DNA of 7,726 bases from Desulfosarcina sp. (lineage in GTDB: Bacteria > Desulfobacterota > Desulfobacteria > Desulfobacterales > Desulfosarcinaceae). Made by a program: the position numbers and the translations under genes. Location of the stretch: contig JAGTUY010000168.1 in assembly GCA_018224455.1 (NCBI GenBank), positions 1 through 7,726 of the forward strand. Direction: 5' to 3'. Numbering within the stretch: position 1 is the first letter of the stretch; each line of letters begins with the position of its first letter. Below, piece by piece: positions 5,618-7,726 of this stretch. The notes under the pieces are model-generated. The model worked only from the letters and a program-made list of their open reading frames with translations. It had not been told where the DNA came from and did not search any database.

Positions 5618-6130
5618 TTAAACATCATTTGTTTTAATTTCGGCACCGTTTGTCTCGAAGAAACGGGTCAGCGCATCCTTTTCGTCGGGTCCGCAACGGG
5701 CCAGGACTCCGAACCGATCCCCGGAAAAGCGCTCATCGTAGTGCGCCGGGGCTTCAAAACGCGGCAGCCGCGCCTGGGAGATCAGGCCCAGAACGTTGCC
5801 GATAACGGCGAAGAGAACGGTGAATTCGAATCCAACGATAAAAAAGGGTACCAGTGCCACCACCGGTTTGCCGCCGACGATCAGCGACCAGCGCAGGGAG
5901 GTGAAGGCCGCCAGCAAAAAGCCGGTGAAAAACCCGATGATGCCGCCGGCCAGGGTAAACCAGCCCACCCGGCTCTTGGGTGGCTCCAGGGCGTCTTCGA
6001 TGGCGTGGCTGGGAATGGGGCTGAAAACCTGCTCGATGGTCCAGGGCGTTTCGCGCAATTGGTCGATGGCCAAAGCGGCACGTTGTTCGCTGGAAAAAAT
6101 GCCCATGATGGAAATTGGTTCAGCCGGCAT
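5618..6130 (-). CDS. actD: ACIII subunit ActD, DUF3341 family
   Basis: ActD is a small membrane subunit of alternative complex III, always beside an NrfD-like ActC; its biochemical role is structural and it binds no known cofactor. The 170-residue protein fits the DUF3341 family. It has a soluble N-terminal domain (M-G-I-F at 9-12, with the conserved V-F-S-P-I-P-S-H-A-I at about 35-44) and two helices near 56-78 and 93-117. These are separated by W-S-L-I-V-G-G-K-P, and F-E-F-T-V-L starts at 101. A C-terminal polar domain with R-F-x-x-P-A-H-Y and G-D-R-F-G-V follows. The ATG at 6130 overlaps the actC stop by 11 bases and has AAGGAG 6 bases upstream, so start and coupling are well supported. 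Confidence 0.93.
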   Translation of the reverse strand: MPAEPISIMGIFSSEQRAALAIDQLRETPWTIEQVFSPIPSHAIEDALEPPKSRVGWFTLAGGIIGFFTGFLLAAFTSLRWSLIVGGKPVVALVPFFIVGFEFTVLFAVIGNVLGLISQARLPRFEAPAHYDERFSGDRFGVLARCGPDEKDALTRFFETNGAEIKTNDV

Positions 6131-7439
6131 GGGATTCTCCTTCCTGCAGGGTTTCTTTCATTTCGGTCATGGAGACCGACGGCATGTGCTTGACAAACAG
6201 GACGAAGAGGAAAAAGAAGAGGCAAAAGGCACCGATCATGATGCCGAATTCGACCAGGCTCGGCGCATAGAGTCCCCAGGCGTGGGGTAGAAAATCGTGG
6301 GCCACTGAACCGATGATGATCACGAAGCGCTCATACCACATGCCCACGTTGACGATCAGGGAGATGATAAATAGAAAACGGATATTCGTGCGCACCTTTC
6401 TAAAGAGAAGCAGCAGCGGGACGATGGTGTTGCAGACCACCATGATCCAGTATTCCAGGGCGTAGTCGCCGAAGGCCCGCCAGCGAAAAGACTCCACCTC
6501 TATCGGGTTGTGGCTGTACCAGGCGATGAAAATCTCGGTGGCATAGGCGAATCCCACGATAAGGCCGGTAAAGACGATGGTCTTGGCAACGCTTTCCAGC
6601 ACGCGCGTGGTGATGATGGCTTCGTATTTGAAGATGATGCGCAGGGGAATCATCAGCGTAAGCACCATGGCCAGGCCCGAATGGATGGCGCCGGCCACGA
6701 AATAGGGGGCGAAGATGGTGGTGTGCCATCCGGGGATGACACTCAGGGCGAAATCCCAGGAGACCACGCTGTGCACCGAGATGACCAGGGGGGTGGCCAG
6801 GGCGGCGAAAAAAAGGTAGCCGCGGGTGTAGTGGCGCCAGATTTCCCACTCACCGGTCCAGCCCAGGGAGAGCGCCTTGAAGATCTTGTGTCGCAGCCCG
6901 TGGCTCCGGTCGCGGATGGTGGCCAGGTCCGGCAGCATGCCGGTGTACCAGAACAGGCTGCTGACCGTCAGGTAGGTGGAAATGGCCACCACGTCGAACA
7001 TCAGCGGCGACTGGAAGTTGGGCCACAGGGTGCGTTGATTGGGCACCGGCAGCATGTAGTAGACCATCCAGACCCGTCCCAGGTGGATGAAGGGAAACAA
7101 GCCGGCGGTGCACACGGCAAAGACGGTCATGGTCTCGGCCGCCCGGGCGATGGGGTTGCGCCACCCGGCCCGGAACAGGTGCAGGATGGCCGAAATCAGC
7201 GTGCCCGAATGGGCGATTCCCACCCAGAAGACAAAGTTGATCAGGTAGGTTCCCCAAAACACGGGGTTGTTCTGTCCGCCGACACCGATGCCCACCAGGA
7301 TCTGGTAGGCCCAGCATCCCGCACCCAGAAGAATCCCGGCAAATAGCAGGGCCACGAGCACCCAGTAGCTGCGTTGGGGCGGCGAAAGAGTGTCCAGGAC
7401 GGTATCGTCAATGGTTTGGTAGGTGAGTGTCTGTTCCAT
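6120..7439 (-). CDS. actC: ACIII subunit ActC, NrfD-like polytopic membrane protein
   Basis: ActC is the NrfD/PsrC-like membrane subunit that, with ActB, is expected to oxidise quinol and help translocate protons. The product is 439 residues with about ten hydrophobic helices. Family features seen are Y-W-V-L-V-A at the first helix, G-T-Y-L-I-N-F-V-F-W-V-G-I-A-H-S-G-T-L-I at about 63-82 with His77, R-A-A-E-T-M at 99-104 with Glu102, F-I-H-L-G-R at 117-122, S-P-L-M-F-D with Asp149, the C-terminal-half P-Y-F-V-A-G-A-I-H-S-G, E-Y-W-I-M-V-V-C-N, and N-V-G-M-W-Y-E-R-F. Buried acidic residues and His in these places are what the family uses in its proton path; assigning individual roles here is inference. 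The ATG at 7439 has AGAAGG five bases upstream (complement of 7445-7450). It overlaps actD by 11 bases and is separated from actB by a repeat-filled gap. Confidence 0.94.
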   Translation of the reverse strand: MEQTLTYQTIDDTVLDTLSPPQRSYWVLVALLFAGILLGAGCWAYQILVGIGVGGQNNPVFWGTYLINFVFWVGIAHSGTLISAILHLFRAGWRNPIARAAETMTVFAVCTAGLFPFIHLGRVWMVYYMLPVPNQRTLWPNFQSPLMFDVVAISTYLTVSSLFWYTGMLPDLATIRDRSHGLRHKIFKALSLGWTGEWEIWRHYTRGYLFFAALATPLVISVHSVVSWDFALSVIPGWHTTIFAPYFVAGAIHSGLAMVLTLMIPLRIIFKYEAIITTRVLESVAKTIVFTGLIVGFAYATEIFIAWYSHNPIEVESFRWRAFGDYALEYWIMVVCNTIVPLLLLFRKVRTNIRFLFIISLIVNVGMWYERFVIIIGSVAHDFLPHAWGLYAPSLVEFGIMIGAFCLFFFLFVLFVKHMPSVSMTEMKETLQEGESHAG

Positions 7440-7461
7440 CGCTGCCTTCTATCTGGAATCG

Positions 7462-7617
7462 ATCAGAATTAACAAAATACAAGCACCAAATTCCAAATAA
7501 ATTCCAAATTCGAATATCCAAATTCGAATATCCAAATCACAAACAGAGCCGGATCGGCGGTTTGGAATTTTTTTATTGGGATTTATTTGTGATTTGTTTT
7601 TTGGTTATTTTGATTTC
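7462..7617. repeat. AT-rich imperfect inverted-repeat element between actB and actC (MITE-like)
   Basis: The gap is dominated by an AT-rich sequence with complementary halves. The best-matched arms are 7488-7508 and 7575-7595, where about 17 of 21 positions pair, and weaker pairing extends outward to about 7462 and 7617. Near the centre, TCCAAA (7531-7536) pairs with TTTGGA (7561-7566) around a GC-rich tip containing GCCGGATCGGC. Transcribed RNA would fold into a long hairpin. There is no gene inside: the open frame over it is repetitive and lacks a plausible protein. The style (CCAAATT-type repeats) resembles dispersed noncoding repeats I associate with deltaproteobacterial genomes. The ribosome site of actC lies just outside it, so actC translation should be preserved. 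Confidence 0.55.
7504..7537. repeat. 14-bp tandem direct repeat within the AT-rich element
   Basis: CCAAATTCGAATAT occurs at 7504-7517 and again at 7518-7531, followed by a partial third copy CCAAAT (7532-7537). The unit includes the palindrome ATTCGAAT. A further CCAAAT-type copy sits at 7493-7498, just upstream. Confidence 0.8.
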
Positions 7618-7643
7618 TCCTTCATCTTCTTAACTGTAGGCGT

Positions 7644-7655
7644 ATGGTGCACCAT
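7644..7655. repeat. Perfect 12-bp palindrome downstream of actB
   Basis: ATGGTGCACCAT is a perfect palindrome lying 10 bases past the actB stop and outside the AT-rich element. It could be a dimeric regulator site or a relic of the original actB-actC junction; nothing in the sequence decides between these. Confidence 0.45.
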
Positions 7656-7664
7656 TGGTTGAGC

Positions 7665-7726
7665 TTAAACGCTTTGAGTTACCTTCTTTAAATACATCAC
7701 CGCCGGTTTGGTGTTCAGGTAGCCCA
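7665..7726 (-). CDS. actB: C-terminal end of probable ActB (ACIII iron-sulfur/molybdopterin-like subunit), 5' part outside window
   Basis: Only the last 19 complete codons are in the window, ending in TAA at 7665-7667. The tail reads G-Y-L-N-T-K-P-A-V-M-Y-L-K-K-V and resembles the final residues of the ferredoxin-like half of ActB, where an E/Y-L-N-T-x-P-x-x-x-Y-L-x-K/R-V ending follows the last cluster domain. ActB is the periplasmic subunit that binds iron-sulfur clusters and takes electrons from quinol via ActC. Position immediately upstream of actC is the standard gene order. The call rests on a short tail plus context. Confidence 0.65.
   Translation of the reverse strand, partial: GYLNTKPAVMYLKKVTQSV

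Noticed and set aside
6510..7346. 278-codon plus-strand open frame opposite actC
   Set aside because: Gly/Asp/His/Gln-rich antisense shadow of a hydrophobic gene, with no family resemblance.
7427..7633. 68-codon plus-strand frame over the AT-rich repeat
   Set aside because: Translation of inverted-repeat DNA; residues follow the repeat pattern and no protein family fits.

Overview
This window carries most of a respiratory gene cluster on the minus strand, transcribed from high to low coordinates. It encodes an alternative complex III (ACIII, a quinol:cytochrome c oxidoreductase) followed directly by a cbb3-type (C-family) cytochrome c oxidase. Gene content and sequence style suggest a Desulfobacterota (deltaproteobacterial) bacterium, possibly a sulfate-reducer relative: DUF3341 plus two NrfD-like subunits, a membrane-anchored c3/c7-type multiheme cytochrome, a CcoO with an extra heme domain, and a 23S-IVP-type four-helix-bundle gene. 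The lineage call is an inference from family distribution, not from a marker gene.

Layout in transcription order: 7726-7665 is the last codons of a probable actB (iron-sulfur/molybdopterin-like subunit). 7664-7440 is an unusually long actB-actC gap holding an AT-rich imperfect inverted-repeat element and a 12-bp palindrome. 7439-6120 is actC (NrfD-like) and 6130-5618 is actD (DUF3341). 5588-4365 is actF (second NrfD-like subunit), with no actE between actD and actF. 4227-3598 is a membrane-anchored multiheme cytochrome that looks like ActA but sits at the end of the act genes. 3571-2192 is ccoN, with its heme and CuB ligands visible. 2195-1263 is a CcoO that continues into a second heme c domain. 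1258-753 is a roughly 0.5-kb insert bounded by inverted repeats and carrying one four-helix-bundle gene. 745-485 is a CcoS-like membrane protein. 455-180 is a two-helix protein resembling the N-terminal anchor of CcoP/FixP without hemes. 183-1 is the start of an unrecognised single-helix membrane protein that runs off the window.

Inferred joint function: ActB/C/D/F oxidise membrane quinol. The ActA-like cytochrome and the heme domains on CcoO carry electrons to the heme b/b3-CuB centre in CcoN, which reduces oxygen. Tight coupling (4-bp ATGA overlaps, an 11-bp overlap, short gaps) supports one transcription unit and possibly a physical supercomplex. The two places where the tight packing breaks most clearly (actB-actC and ccoO-ccoS) are both filled by repeat-bounded, AT-richer DNA, which is the most striking structural feature here. 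No real gene is seen on the plus strand, and no tRNA, rRNA or CRISPR array is seen.
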